From assembly GCA_937862885.1 (NCBI GenBank), contig CALMEE010000039.1, positions 1-64,000 of the forward strand: a stretch of 64,000 nt of DNA, given 5' to 3'. A program made the position numbers and the translations under genes. Under the pieces are notes generated by a model. The model was not told the origin of the DNA. It saw nothing but the letters and a program-made list of their open reading frames with translations, and searched no databases. The number at the start of each line of letters is the position of its first letter. The first letter of the stretch is position 1. Source of the DNA: an uncultured Planctomycetaceae bacterium (lineage in GTDB: Bacteria > Planctomycetota > Planctomycetia > Pirellulales > Pirellulaceae). Of the stretch, positions 1-9,708 are shown one piece after another.

Positions 1-408
1 CCCTCTACACTAATTCTAACACGGCCGCTGTCTCACTGTCATTGGCACAGAGGGGTTTCACCGCTGCGTACTAGAAAACTGACGTTAAATTGACTTTGTT
101 ATCCTCTGCTTTTTTGCGGCGCGCCTCGGCGAAGATTTGTCGCATGCCAAGCAATATTGAATTCCGACATCGTACACAGGATCCACAGTTTAGCGCATCT
201 TCGAGATCTGGGGCTGAATGCGAGGGATTGAGGTTACTGCGGAGGCCTGATCATCGCCATGGGAAGCCCCTACATGTGCCGGTATTTCCGTACTACGGGA
301 ATCTAGCTATGGTCGCTCGCAACAGTTTAATTTGTACAATAACAGTTGTTCTAACTTCACCAGTAAACAAGATAGCATCACCAGAAAACAAGATAGGCGA
401 ACAAAATA
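1..408. other. Intergenic, no gene recognised
   Basis: No convincing gene here. One open frame spans 90-437, but its Arg/Cys/Ser/His-rich composition is unlike its neighbours and it runs into the start of the ThuA gene. The only structure I see is a short tandem repeat just before that gene. Confidence 0.6.
357..398. repeat. Two-copy 21-base tandem repeat
   Basis: Two adjacent 21-base units (357-377 and 378-398) match at 18 of 21 positions; both contain TCACCAG and AAACAAGATAG. They end 10 bases before the ATG of the ThuA-like gene, so they fall in its leader or promoter. A regulatory role is possible but unproven. Confidence 0.6.
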
Positions 409-1539
409 ATGTCTGTTGCGACCCAGATTTGCATTAGTTGGTTGAGTAGCTTGATTACAAACACAAAACGTGCGATTCAATTTGGAATTGTATTCGCGTG
501 TGGTCTCGCATATTTGCCAAACGCGTTACTGGGTCAAGATGAGAGTGAATCGATGCCACAACTTTGGTGCGAATATGCTGGCTACAACCCTGAGGATCAA
601 CCGAAAGTTGGTTTGGGTAAACGAATCGTATTTATCGCTGGCGACGACGAGTATCGCTCAGAAGAAGCCCTCCCCATGTTGGGAATGATCATGGCAGCCC
701 ACCATGGCTTCGATGTAACGGTATTGTTTCCGATTAATCCCGACACTAACCTTATTCAGCCAAGCTACCAAACAAACATTCCTGGAATGCACCGTCTGCA
801 AAGCGCGGACCTAGTCGTCGTGGCATTGCGCTTTCGTCGTTTGCCGGACGACCAAATGAAATTTTTCGTGGAGTATCTCGAATCGGGAAAGCCGATCATT
901 GGGCTGCGCACGTCTACTCACGCGTTCAACTATCCAGCTGATAGCGACAGCCCGTACCGTCATTTCAGTTTCGACAGTCGTGATTGGCCCGGCGGGTTCG
1001 GAAAACAAGTCTTGGGCGAAACATGGGTCAACCATCACGGCGCTCACGGCCAAGAAAGCACTAGGGGTGTCCCAGCGAGGGAGATGAACGCTCATCCAAT
1101 TCTCAAGGGCGTCGACGACATTTGGGGTGACACGGATGTGTACGGAATCCGAGAACTTCCCGTTAATGCTCAAGTCATTCTTTTGGGCCAAGTGATCGCT
1201 GGAATGAAACCAACTGATCCAGCGGTGGCGGGTGCTAAGAACGATCCGATGATGCCGTTAGCCTGGACGATTCCTTACCGTGCGGAATCGGAGCGAGTTG
1301 CCAAGGTGTTTTGTACGACGATGGGCGCGGCGACGGATTTTCAAAGTGAGGGCTTGCGACGACTAATCGTCAACGCGTGCTATTGGTCATTAGATCTCCA
1401 TACCCAAATCCCGGAAAAAAGCAACGTTGATTTTGTTCGCCCATACCAGCCGACTGCATTCGGCTTTGGCACCGAGCAAAAACATCTCAAGCCTGCCGAC
1501 TTCAATTGGAGGCATTCTGAAGCTGGGCATTCACGCTGA
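409..1539 (+). CDS. Secreted ThuA-like domain protein
   Basis: 376 residues. A hydrophobic stretch at about residues 24-42 (IQFGIVFACGLAYLPNALLG) looks like an export signal, so the protein probably acts in the periplasm. The rest matches the ThuA-like, glutamine-amidotransferase-like fold common in planctomycetes: a beta strand RIVFIAGDDEYRSEEALPML, then a strand with DLVVVALRFRRLPDDQM, then a GKPIIGLRTSTHAF elbow and a HHG motif near residue 210. Proteins of this family are linked to sugar catabolism, but their reaction is often unknown. The ATG at 409 directly follows the 21-base tandem repeat; a later start at about residue 19 would also keep the signal. It stands alone, with a 700-base gap downstream. 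Confidence 0.8.
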   Translation: MSVATQICISWLSSLITNTKRAIQFGIVFACGLAYLPNALLGQDESESMPQLWCEYAGYNPEDQPKVGLGKRIVFIAGDDEYRSEEALPMLGMIMAAHHGFDVTVLFPINPDTNLIQPSYQTNIPGMHRLQSADLVVVALRFRRLPDDQMKFFVEYLESGKPIIGLRTSTHAFNYPADSDSPYRHFSFDSRDWPGGFGKQVLGETWVNHHGAHGQESTRGVPAREMNAHPILKGVDDIWGDTDVYGIRELPVNAQVILLGQVIAGMKPTDPAVAGAKNDPMMPLAWTIPYRAESERVAKVFCTTMGAATDFQSEGLRRLIVNACYWSLDLHTQIPEKSNVDFVRPYQPTAFGFGTEQKHLKPADFNWRHSEAGHSR

Positions 1540-2242
1540 TTCATGGTTGATGTCGAATTCTGTCTTCATCTATGCGTTAAACCTCAGCGCAATCTTTCGG
1601 TATCGCTCAACTCGACCAATTCAAGAATGAGAGTCGGGCATTAGCTTGAACCACTTATTCTTTATTCTCAATGCGTCCCAGAGTTGTCCCTCAGCAATGA
1701 ACGTCGAGAAATTCTGCGAATAGTCAATTAATCCCGACAATATCTGGAGTTGGTTGAGCTCGTGATTCGCTGAAAGATTTCTGACAATGGACCAACAGGC
1801 ACGGATTTATTGGAACAAAACTAGGGAAAATCGCGTCATGTGTGAAGTGACTCTCGAAGCAAGCGCCTGCCTAGTGACAATTTGAGGCTGGTAAAATTGT
1901 GATTTTCCCGTAAAATAGAGGGACTCGAGATTAAGAAACGGTAAGCTCCCTGTTTAGTTTTCGCCGCGATCAAGATATTCCGTCGACTTGTGTTGTTAGC
2001 GCCGTTGCAGAAGTCTGTGCAAGGGCTCATGCGAACGAGTCGTTTACGACATTCGAGTTCTGCTGCGTAGTTCCTGCTTGAGTCAATTGATCCGGGTATT
2101 GCGTGGACACCTATCGACTACATGGCTAGGAGTTAATCCCGTAAAGTTGTCAACCATTTCCAAATTCATGCGAGCACCCTGGGTGAGTTCAAATTGACCT
2201 TGGTGGGTTGCTCGTGCTAAGTGAATCCAGACGAGGTGATTC
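1540..2242. other. Intergenic, nothing recognised
   Basis: About 700 bases without a supportable gene, RNA or repeat. The open frames here (for example 1836-2030 on the minus strand) have no recognisable domain. The end presumably holds the promoter of the lipoprotein gene at 2243. Confidence 0.5.
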
Positions 2243-4183
2243 ATGTTCAAGTTCAAGTGCATTTTCGGCCTTATCGTTGCTGTCATTTTTCTCATTGGGT
2301 GTACAGGACAATCACAGCGTCCTACAGCTTCTACGAATGAACAACCAAATCGGACTCCACCTGGCCAGCTTGCCGCAGGGGGAGGAGGTGGCGGCGGAAC
2401 TCGTGCTCCTTCCACACGCAGCTCGACGCCTTCGTTCAACAGTTCAGTTGATGACGATGACGACGACGAACCACCCAGAAGGAATACCAGCAGCCAAGGG
2501 AATTCACGAGACGACGAAGTCGAAGACGAAGACGAAGATGGTGATTCGGAGACTTCGGATCTAGCGACTGGTACTGGAGGCAACCGCAATTCTACAAGCC
2601 AACCGCAAAACAGAGCAAACGATGGTGGTGGCAATTGGCTGTATGACAGTCGCAAAGATTTGGTTTTGTCGGCTGGTGGCGGCAGTGGAGCCGTAACCGC
2701 TGACAACAATCGGCAATCGGATCAGGGAGACCTCGGTGGCGGTAGCAGCGATGACCTAGCTATGGCCACTGGCGGTCGGTCGAATAATCCTGGAAACACT
2801 GGCGGCCGTGCTAACGAAGCTGAGGCGAAACCGAAAACGTTTTTTGAGTCGGCTGAACAGAGCTTTGCCCAGTTGCGCGACTTCGATGGATTCCAGTACC
2901 TCTATGCTCATGCCTTAACGGAACCCGAAGCGTTGCGTGAAACACCGATGGCTTGGTTTACAGGCAAATCAGGTGAACGCGATTCTACGACTGCTTTTCA
3001 AGAGCCACGCTTGGGACTCCGTTGGGGAATCGGCATCGTTTACAAATTGGATGGTGACTTAAGCGGCGATCCACCGGTAATCGGGGACCGCGTAGCTTCA
3101 TCGACAGCGACGGGAAATCGACGTAATAACAGCTCGGACGACCTCGGAGTTCCAACACCTCCATCAGGCGGCGGTGGCGCAACAATCGGCGCACCTCCGC
3201 AGCGGAATCTGTTCGGAGGTGGCGGGGCCGGCGCAACCGGACCTTCAAATTCCACTGCTGATGCGGCAAGGGACCCCTTTGAGGAAATTATTTATTACAC
3301 CGGCGACTATGGAAAGTTGTTCCTGGAACGACTGGATTCTCGCCGAACGCATCAAGGCGGATATTACGGCAGTATTTTGGCGAAGATCAATGCAAAAAGC
3401 AGCCAAATCGTCGAGAATACTCCTGAGCAAAATCAAAACGCTAACGATCAAAATGCATCGACGAGTGTCCCTGATGACTTGAGAATGATCGCCGGTGGTC
3501 CGGGAGCGGCTCCACCTAGACTGGGTGGAAACCAATCCACGAATGACAATGCCCAGAGTGACGATAAGGGGGGGCCGAAGACAGGAATTCACCCTGGCGT
3601 TTCGCTGGTTGGCGTGGACAACCTCAAAGAAATTCTGCGGAAAGCAAAGGGGATGGGAATTGATGTTGTTGCTGTTTTTGAAGTCGATGTAAAACATTCG
3701 TCCAGAACCAGCACGACGACAAACTCGACTCGTCTTTCTATCTATTCTGCAAAAAATGGTGATCTAATTAAGAAAGGGAAAGCCTTAACGGTTGCCAACG
3801 TTGCCAAAGGACGCGCCGATTCGCGAAAAGAGGATCCCGTAGAGTTGGCCCTGGATGATCTGTTTGGCCCATACTTGGACGAAGAATGGCGTGGAAAAGA
3901 ATTTCCCAAATCGCTCAAAAAGGAACACGTCGATCGCCGTATCGAGACGCTCATTGAATCGAAACCCAATAATCCATTACCGACCATGGTTGAAATTCAA
4001 CAGTATTTTGTGATGGACTTCATTGATCGGTTTGAACTTCTCAATGCGTTTGAGGCGCTGGTGGGAAGTAGTGTAGCCAAGGATTTGATCGAGGGGAATG
4101 AACAGGCAAAACGCCGCGCACTTGTGAAGTGGTTGCCGGAGAATTTCCAAGCTGGTAGCAGTCCAAGTCGAAGCTTCCGCTGA
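2243..4183 (+). CDS. Gly/Asp-rich lipoprotein of unknown function
   Basis: 646 residues. It begins with a lipoprotein signal: a hydrophobic core and the lipobox LIGC with Cys at residue 20. Residues about 25-200 are low complexity: runs of Gly, Asn and Ser, a run of five Asp (DDDDD) and further acidic stretches. A second Gly/Pro/Asn-rich linker lies around residues 295-340. Between and after these are folded-looking parts, including a charged region at about 445-535 and a helical C-terminus. No known domain is recognised. It is probably a membrane-anchored protein with flexible spacers. It lies in the same orientation as the secretin gene but 640 bases away, so shared function is only a guess. 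The ATG is preceded by GAGG at 2233-2236. Confidence 0.75.
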   Translation: MFKFKCIFGLIVAVIFLIGCTGQSQRPTASTNEQPNRTPPGQLAAGGGGGGGTRAPSTRSSTPSFNSSVDDDDDDEPPRRNTSSQGNSRDDEVEDEDEDGDSETSDLATGTGGNRNSTSQPQNRANDGGGNWLYDSRKDLVLSAGGGSGAVTADNNRQSDQGDLGGGSSDDLAMATGGRSNNPGNTGGRANEAEAKPKTFFESAEQSFAQLRDFDGFQYLYAHALTEPEALRETPMAWFTGKSGERDSTTAFQEPRLGLRWGIGIVYKLDGDLSGDPPVIGDRVASSTATGNRRNNSSDDLGVPTPPSGGGGATIGAPPQRNLFGGGGAGATGPSNSTADAARDPFEEIIYYTGDYGKLFLERLDSRRTHQGGYYGSILAKINAKSSQIVENTPEQNQNANDQNASTSVPDDLRMIAGGPGAAPPRLGGNQSTNDNAQSDDKGGPKTGIHPGVSLVGVDNLKEILRKAKGMGIDVVAVFEVDVKHSSRTSTTTNSTRLSIYSAKNGDLIKKGKALTVANVAKGRADSRKEDPVELALDDLFGPYLDEEWRGKEFPKSLKKEHVDRRIETLIESKPNNPLPTMVEIQQYFVMDFIDRFELLNAFEALVGSSVAKDLIEGNEQAKRRALVKWLPENFQAGSSPSRSFR

Positions 4184-4591
4184 GCAAATTTTACTAAGTA
4201 AGCCATAAGCCCAACGATCATCTCGTTGCAAGAGCATGATCTTTTCTGAAGCGAGGGGTCAGCTTTTGCCCTTCGCCTTTTTTGTTGGCCCATCGATCCG
4301 CAGGAGCACGCACTGGATAGTTTCGCCTCATTATTGAAGGAAGAATTTCGTTGCCTTTGATTGGGCAGGTGGAGAATTATTTGGATGCAGAGCCAGCCAT
4401 AGGCTGTGCCGAGCTTCACCTTTTTCTAGCATCGAGTTGCTGGCATTTACTAAGCCGTTGAATCCGTAAGTCTGCTTGATTCGTCGGAGAATTTGTGAAT
4501 ATTCTCCGTTTCTGAGAACTCGTGTCCTGTGCCTGAAAACCTGAATTCGCTAGCGATTTAAATAATTTTCTGGAATTATCAGAAACTGGCG

Positions 4592-4620
4592 TTGACATAC
4601 TTTTTCAGTATCTTTATCTA
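4592..4620 (+). promoter_or_regulatory. Sigma-70 type promoter candidate
   Basis: A perfect -35 box TTGACA (4592-4597) is followed after 17 bases by TATCTA (4615-4620), a weak -10. This would give a leader of about 200 bases for the secretin gene at 4822. Confidence 0.45.
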
Positions 4621-4633
4621 CCCGCCACGTATT

Positions 4634-4662
4634 TTAACCGCCGATCGGTCTTGCGCGGTTAA
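4634..4662 (+). other. Hairpin in secretin leader
   Basis: TTAACCGC (4634-4641) pairs perfectly with GCGGTTAA (4655-4662) across a 13-base loop, about 15 bases after the predicted -10. There is no U tract, so it is not a terminator; it may stabilise the transcript 5' end or be part of a structured leader. Confidence 0.4.
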
Positions 4663-4821
4663 TGCGCTTTGAGTAAGTCCGTAGGCAACGGTTACATCGC
4701 TGCGGCACTGTAAGCGCGATCGCAATGTCAGCTTCAAGGGAGAGTATGACGGCGGTAAAGCTAAGACCGTATTCCGTAAAGAAACTGGGTATCGAGCAAT
4801 TCGTTTATAAGGAGTGATGCT

Positions 4822-7800
4822 TTGAATAGCTCCTCGAGTATCAAAACTAAATTAACGGCAATCGCATTGGCGGCAAGCCTGTTCGCATCTGCACCAGCTT
4901 TGATCGCGCAAGACAGCGCGTACGCCAATGGGGCAAGCCAACAACAAATTCAGAGCCATCTGGCAAGAAATGGGGCGGAAGCCTTACTCAAAGGGCGACA
5001 AGCGCTCGCTCAACAAGACGTGGCGGCAGCAAAAAAGTGGCTGGCCGATTCGAAGTTACATGACGATTCAACTTCCGCCATCGATTCACCCGCAAAACTG
5101 GAAACGATGATTCGTCGCTTTGAAGAGCTGGTGGGTACGCTGCGGAATAGCGATGCGAATCGCTATAACCAAGAGGCAGCTTTGTTCCTGTTGGAACAAG
5201 CAGAAATGCTGATTGAATACGGTGACTTCACAACTGCCGAGAGCTTGGTGTTCACCTCACGCCAGTTTCCAGCACAACTTCCAGCGACTGGTCGAACTCC
5301 AGACAGCGTCATGGGTAAATTGGCGACCGCGCGCGGAAGTCATGCGGCATCGCAGGCTAATCTCAAATCAGCGCAATCCGAAGCACAACGGTTGTTGAGC
5401 CAAGCGCAACTCGCATTTGACCAAAAACGTTTTGATGATGCAGCAGAATTGATTGCACGAGTGAACGAGATGGAAATCCCCACAAGTGCATTCAGCGATT
5501 CCACCATTTTGCCTTGGGAACTGGAATTGAAAATCCGGAATGCACGCCGCGAAATGTCCTCATTTACGGCAGATCTGGACGAGCAAATTGTCCGTGCTGC
5601 CTCGGACAAAACGAGTGTGGCTCAGGCCGTTTACGATCCTGATCGTGATACAACCAAGAATCTACCAGTAAGCTACGACGAAGAGATCCCTGGTTCCAGC
5701 TCCGCGAGTGCTCGCGGACGCCAATTGTTCTTTTCAGGCGAGGCCGCCATGGAAAAGAATGATCGCGAACGAGCTGGTGAATATTATCGTTTAGCTTGGC
5801 AATACGAGGATCAACTTGATCCACAAACACGTCGCGCGTTGCAATCACGTTTGGCCGGCATTCAAGCTGGATCGAAAGCGAGATCTCAGGACGAAACAAC
5901 GGCCAATCTCGAACAAGTCGACGGTATCGACTATGGATTGAGACAGAAATTGCAAAACGATGTGCTCCGCGAAAAATCGGTTGCCGATCGCATGATGGAA
6001 AATAATAATCCGCGGGGTGCACTGGAGCACTTGAAACTCTTGCGGGAAAAAGTGCAAGAGTCTCAAGTTGACGAGATTTCGAAACGTCAACTAACCGGTG
6101 CCATCGATCGGGAAATCACGCGATATTCGAACTATATTCGTGACAATATTGCCCAAATCGAAAATGATGAAATGAATCAGCATCGATTGGCTGAAATCGA
6201 AAATACGCGACAACGCCGTTATGATATCGAGCGAAAGATCTCTCAATTGGTCGATGATTTTGAGCGATTAAAGCATGAGCAGCGCTATTCCGAGGCTCTG
6301 ATGGTCGCACGACAAGCAATGGAGTTAGCTCCTGACATGGAAGTTGTCGCCGCCATGAATGAAAAGGCGAACATCATCTACCGAGATGCACAGAATCGCG
6401 AAATCGCCAATGCAAAAGCTGAGAACTTTCTCAATAGCTTGTATGAAGTCGATTTGGCAGCAACCGGCGGTGCAACTTCTGAGGCACCGTTCAACTTCGG
6501 AAATGCTGAGCGATGGAATGAGCTAAGCCGTTTGCGTACGGAACGATTTGAGGCATCGAAGTATCGTAGTCCTCAAGAGCGCTCGATTTATTTAAAACTG
6601 CAAAACCAGCAGATTCAACATGAGTTCAACGGAACGCCACTCAGCGAAGCATTGGACGTCATCGCGAACCGACTGGGTGTGAACATTGTGCTGGATTCTC
6701 GTGCTTTGGCAGTATCAGAAATCGCTCCCGATACGCCGGTTTCTATGCGGCTCAACAATCCGATCTCCGTCCACAGTGCACTGAATCTGATTCTCGGGAA
6801 CCTTAAACTGGTTTACGTGATTCAGGACGAAGTTATCAAAGTGACAAGTTCCGATGCGCAGTTCCGTGAAACGGTGGTCAAGGAGTACTACGTCGGTGAC
6901 TTGGTTGTACCAATTCAAAACTTCCAAGGTGGCGGTTTACAGAATACCTTCATTTCACCCAACTCACCCTATATAAATAGTTGGGGCGCACAACCGATCG
7001 GTTCGAATGGCCAAACCGGCTCGCCCATGATGGTGAACTTGAATAACCAACAACAATCCGTGTCTCAGTTGGACATCGCATTGGGTCAACAAATCGCGCC
7101 AAACAATTTGATTGGTGGTGGATTTGGAAATGGTCCGCAAGTTGGTACGCCACTTGCCAACCAATGGGGTCCACAGGCCATCGGGAATCCTGGTGGTATC
7201 ACTGAAGCAGACTTCGATGATTTGATGAACCTGATCCAGGAAACGATTTTCCCAGATAGCTGGGAAGATAATGGTGGAACAGGAAGAATGCGACCGTTTG
7301 CTTCAAACCTCAGCTTGGTAGTGACGGCAACTCAGGAAGTTCAAGACGCCATCCAAGACTTACTTACACGCTTACGGCAGTTGAACGACGTGCAAATCGT
7401 GATCGAAGTGCGCTTCATCACGTTGAGCGATCGGTTCTTTGAGCGAATTGGTATCGACTTTGATTTCAAAATTGAGGACAACTCCGCTTTTGCTCTGAAC
7501 CAGTTTCTGCCAGACCGGCCACGTCCCTCTGCGATCGTGGGTCGGCAGAACAATCCGAATATCCAAGCCAATACGGCGGACTTGGACTTGTTGTTTGAAC
7601 AGAACAGCTTTGCATCAGCGGTACCGCAATTCGGCGGCGACATCGCCAGCGGTGCAACATTCGGATTTGCCATCCTCAGCGATATTGAAGTGTATTTCCT
7701 GTTAAATGCAGCCAAAGGTGACGAGCGAACCAACATCGTAGAAGCGCCGGTTGTCACAATGTTTAACGGTCAATCAGCTTCGGTAAACAACACGACGCAA

Positions 7801-8397
7801 AACCCATTCGTCACGTCGATTACGCCAGTCGTGGGCGATTTTGCGGCAGCACAACAACCGGTGATTACCTGGTTACCAGAAGGAACGCAACTGAACGTTC
7901 AGGCGGTGGTTTCTCCAGACCGACGCTTTGTGCGAATGCAATTGGTTCCGTTCTTTAGCAAAATTGAGTCGGTTTCCGAATTTCGATTCGAAGGCAGCCG
8001 TCGTGTTCGACGTAACACACGCTCCGACATCGCTGACTTGATCAATGCCCTCGATCCAACTCGTCAACTTGGGCGTGTTGGGCAAGAGGTTGAAGTAATT
8101 GAAGAGGGTACCACGGTTCAGTTACCTGTGTTCGCAGTTACCAACATCAGCACTACCGTAAGCGTTCCCGATGGTGGAACAGTTCTACTCGGCGGAATTA
8201 AATCGCTGTCCGAAGGTCGAACTGAACGAGGTGTGCCGATGCTCAGTAACATTCCATATATCAGCCGACTATTTAAGAACGTTGGTATTGGACGCGATAC
8301 GCAAAGCTTGATGATGATGGTTAGCCCCAAAATCATCATTAGTGAAGAACAAGAGCAAGAGCAAACCGGAATCAACAGTTTTGAATTCAAAAACTAG
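4822..8397 (+). CDS. Secretin (type II/III secretion or type IV pilus family)
   Basis: 1191 residues, long for the family. The start is TTG with GGAG at 4811-4814, seven bases upstream; a signal peptide follows (cleavage near ALIAQ, about residue 30). Residues about 35-590 are helical, TPR- and coiled-coil-like (for example the AEQLLSQAQ-type repeats). An STN-like domain starts near residue 597 (FNGTPLSEALDVIANRLGVN). The secretin barrel occupies the C-terminal third, with the family signature VPDGGTVLLGGI at about residue 1115 and VPMLSNIPYISRLFKN after it. It would form a ring channel in the outer membrane. No other secretion or pilus gene is adjacent, so its partners must lie elsewhere. 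Confidence 0.92.
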   Translation: MNSSSSIKTKLTAIALAASLFASAPALIAQDSAYANGASQQQIQSHLARNGAEALLKGRQALAQQDVAAAKKWLADSKLHDDSTSAIDSPAKLETMIRRFEELVGTLRNSDANRYNQEAALFLLEQAEMLIEYGDFTTAESLVFTSRQFPAQLPATGRTPDSVMGKLATARGSHAASQANLKSAQSEAQRLLSQAQLAFDQKRFDDAAELIARVNEMEIPTSAFSDSTILPWELELKIRNARREMSSFTADLDEQIVRAASDKTSVAQAVYDPDRDTTKNLPVSYDEEIPGSSSASARGRQLFFSGEAAMEKNDRERAGEYYRLAWQYEDQLDPQTRRALQSRLAGIQAGSKARSQDETTANLEQVDGIDYGLRQKLQNDVLREKSVADRMMENNNPRGALEHLKLLREKVQESQVDEISKRQLTGAIDREITRYSNYIRDNIAQIENDEMNQHRLAEIENTRQRRYDIERKISQLVDDFERLKHEQRYSEALMVARQAMELAPDMEVVAAMNEKANIIYRDAQNREIANAKAENFLNSLYEVDLAATGGATSEAPFNFGNAERWNELSRLRTERFEASKYRSPQERSIYLKLQNQQIQHEFNGTPLSEALDVIANRLGVNIVLDSRALAVSEIAPDTPVSMRLNNPISVHSALNLILGNLKLVYVIQDEVIKVTSSDAQFRETVVKEYYVGDLVVPIQNFQGGGLQNTFISPNSPYINSWGAQPIGSNGQTGSPMMVNLNNQQQSVSQLDIALGQQIAPNNLIGGGFGNGPQVGTPLANQWGPQAIGNPGGITEADFDDLMNLIQETIFPDSWEDNGGTGRMRPFASNLSLVVTATQEVQDAIQDLLTRLRQLNDVQIVIEVRFITLSDRFFERIGIDFDFKIEDNSAFALNQFLPDRPRPSAIVGRQNNPNIQANTADLDLLFEQNSFASAVPQFGGDIASGATFGFAILSDIEVYFLLNAAKGDERTNIVEAPVVTMFNGQSASVNNTTQNPFVTSITPVVGDFAAAQQPVITWLPEGTQLNVQAVVSPDRRFVRMQLVPFFSKIESVSEFRFEGSRRVRRNTRSDIADLINALDPTRQLGRVGQEVEVIEEGTTVQLPVFAVTNISTTVSVPDGGTVLLGGIKSLSEGRTERGVPMLSNIPYISRLFKNVGIGRDTQSLMMMVSPKIIISEEQEQEQTGINSFEFKN

Positions 8398-8468
8398 TCT
8401 TGATTTCATCGAATTTGCCTGAATTGCTCTAGCTGAACATAATCACCGTTGATTGTTCAACTGACTCG

Positions 8469-8500
8469 AACGCCGCTGGCATCGCCAGCGGCGTTTTTTT
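8469..8500 (+). terminator. Intrinsic terminator of secretin gene
   Basis: A perfect 12-base-pair stem, AACGCCGCTGGC (8469-8480) with GCCAGCGGCGTT (8484-8495), a three-base loop and a run of seven T (8494-8500). It is 70 bases after the secretin stop codon. Confidence 0.93.
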
Positions 8501-8850
8501 GATGCGCAGGTTTGCCTGGATAGCCAAATTCCATGATGCTTGAAGCCGCTTTACATTCAGATAGAAAACCCTTAATCTACTGACAATAAATGACGAGCCT
8601 GTTGCTGGAGTTTTCTTGGAATCCCACGACGAGCGTGCAAACGGATACGCGAACCTAAAAGCTGAAGCCGATTTTCGCTCAGTGAATCGAAGACGCCCTG
8701 AGCCTTATTTACGCCGTATGTAATTTCATGCGTTTAGCAGGTGATCAACCCATTTCGTTCGTAGTTGACGGATAATGTTCTCTCGTCCAAGTCAGAGAAC
8801 TTTAGTTTAACTCAACTTTAGCCAATTTGCATTTTTGCTCCTTTGATTGA
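8501..8850. other. Intergenic, no gene recognised
   Basis: About 350 bases without a gene. An 8-base direct repeat AACTTTAG occurs at 8798-8805 and 8814-8821 (16-base period), some 30 bases before the next gene; it may be an operator or chance. Confidence 0.4.
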
Positions 8851-9708
8851 ATGCGTAAGATAATGAATGCTTGGCCGATCGGCGTCTTTACGAGTATTGA
8901 CGCTGGACTCGGTGTAAAATTAGAAGTGGTCGATGAGTTAAATATTCCAACGATTCAACTACATGCTCCACATGCTCCAACGCGCACAGAAAAACATGCG
9001 CAATTATTTTTGGATCAAATTCGCTCTTTGGGTGTCGAGTTGACAGCCGTTTTCGGGGGCTTCAATGGTGAAAGCTATGCCGATATCCCAACGGTAACCC
9101 GCACCGTTGGGCTCGTTCCGGCCGAGACACGGCAGACGCGGCTGGAAGAAATGAAGCATATTGCGGATTTCGCCAAGAGATTAGGCTGTTCTGTGGTTGC
9201 CCTTCACCTAGGATTCATTCCTGAAGGTTCAGACAGCAAGTTGTTTTCGGAAGTCGTGGAAGTTACAAGAGTTCTTCTGGACTACATTGCTCGCAATGAC
9301 CAGTGCCTCCATTTGGAAACCGGACAGGAGTCAGCCGAAGGACTCGTTGATTTCATCAAACATGTCGATCGTGCAAACCTATTTGTGAATTTTGATCCCG
9401 CCAACATGATTTTGTATGGAACGGGTGATCCAATTGAAGCCGTGCGAATTTTGGGGGAGTATATTCGCAGCGTGCACTGCAAAGACGCAACGTGGGCTGA
9501 GAATCCCGGAAAAGAATGGGGTTGCGAGGTTCCCTTGGGGGCAGGCCAAGTCGATATGGAAGAATATTTGCGTGCCCTGCACTCTGTCGGTTATCACGGC
9601 CCACTAACGATCGAGCGAGAAATCCCTAGCGAACCAATTCGACAAAAGCAAGAAATTAAACACGCTGTCGATCTATTGACTGAGTTGAGAAGCAAGATTC
9701 TTGTCTGA
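8851..9708 (+). CDS. Sugar phosphate isomerase/epimerase (TIM barrel)
   Basis: 285 residues, close to the usual size for the xylose isomerase-like TIM barrel family (AP endonuclease 2 fold). Visible family features are FTSIDAGLGVKLEVVDELN at the N-terminus, VVALHLGFIP near residue 113, HLETGQESAEGL, the strand LFVNFDPANM near residue 177, SVHCKDATW and the final GPLTIEREI with a metal-ligand-type Glu. The substrate cannot be deduced. The ATG at 8863 is an alternative start. The last 8 bases overlap the start of the next gene, so the two are probably co-translated. Confidence 0.88.
   Translation: MRKIMNAWPIGVFTSIDAGLGVKLEVVDELNIPTIQLHAPHAPTRTEKHAQLFLDQIRSLGVELTAVFGGFNGESYADIPTVTRTVGLVPAETRQTRLEEMKHIADFAKRLGCSVVALHLGFIPEGSDSKLFSEVVEVTRVLLDYIARNDQCLHLETGQESAEGLVDFIKHVDRANLFVNFDPANMILYGTGDPIEAVRILGEYIRSVHCKDATWAENPGKEWGCEVPLGAGQVDMEEYLRALHSVGYHGPLTIEREIPSEPIRQKQEIKHAVDLLTELRSKILV

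Larger units (their letters stand above)
4184..4821. other. Long leader region of the secretin gene
   Basis: About 640 bases with no full-length gene. It holds a promoter-like TTGACA, a hairpin at 4634-4662 and a 30-codon open frame (4725-4817) whose stop lies in the Shine-Dalgarno region of the secretin. Confidence 0.5.

Noticed and set aside
90-437. 115-codon open frame at the left edge
   Set aside because: No domain, unusual composition and it overlaps the well-supported ThuA gene start.
2083-2709. 208-codon minus-strand frame
   Set aside because: Mirror of the low-complexity repeats in the lipoprotein gene; Ser/Pro-rich translation is an artefact.
4684-4808. Possible protein-coding stretch in secretin leader (second frame)
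   Set aside because: One frame reads with protein-like composition but has no start codon after its upstream stop; treated as leader.
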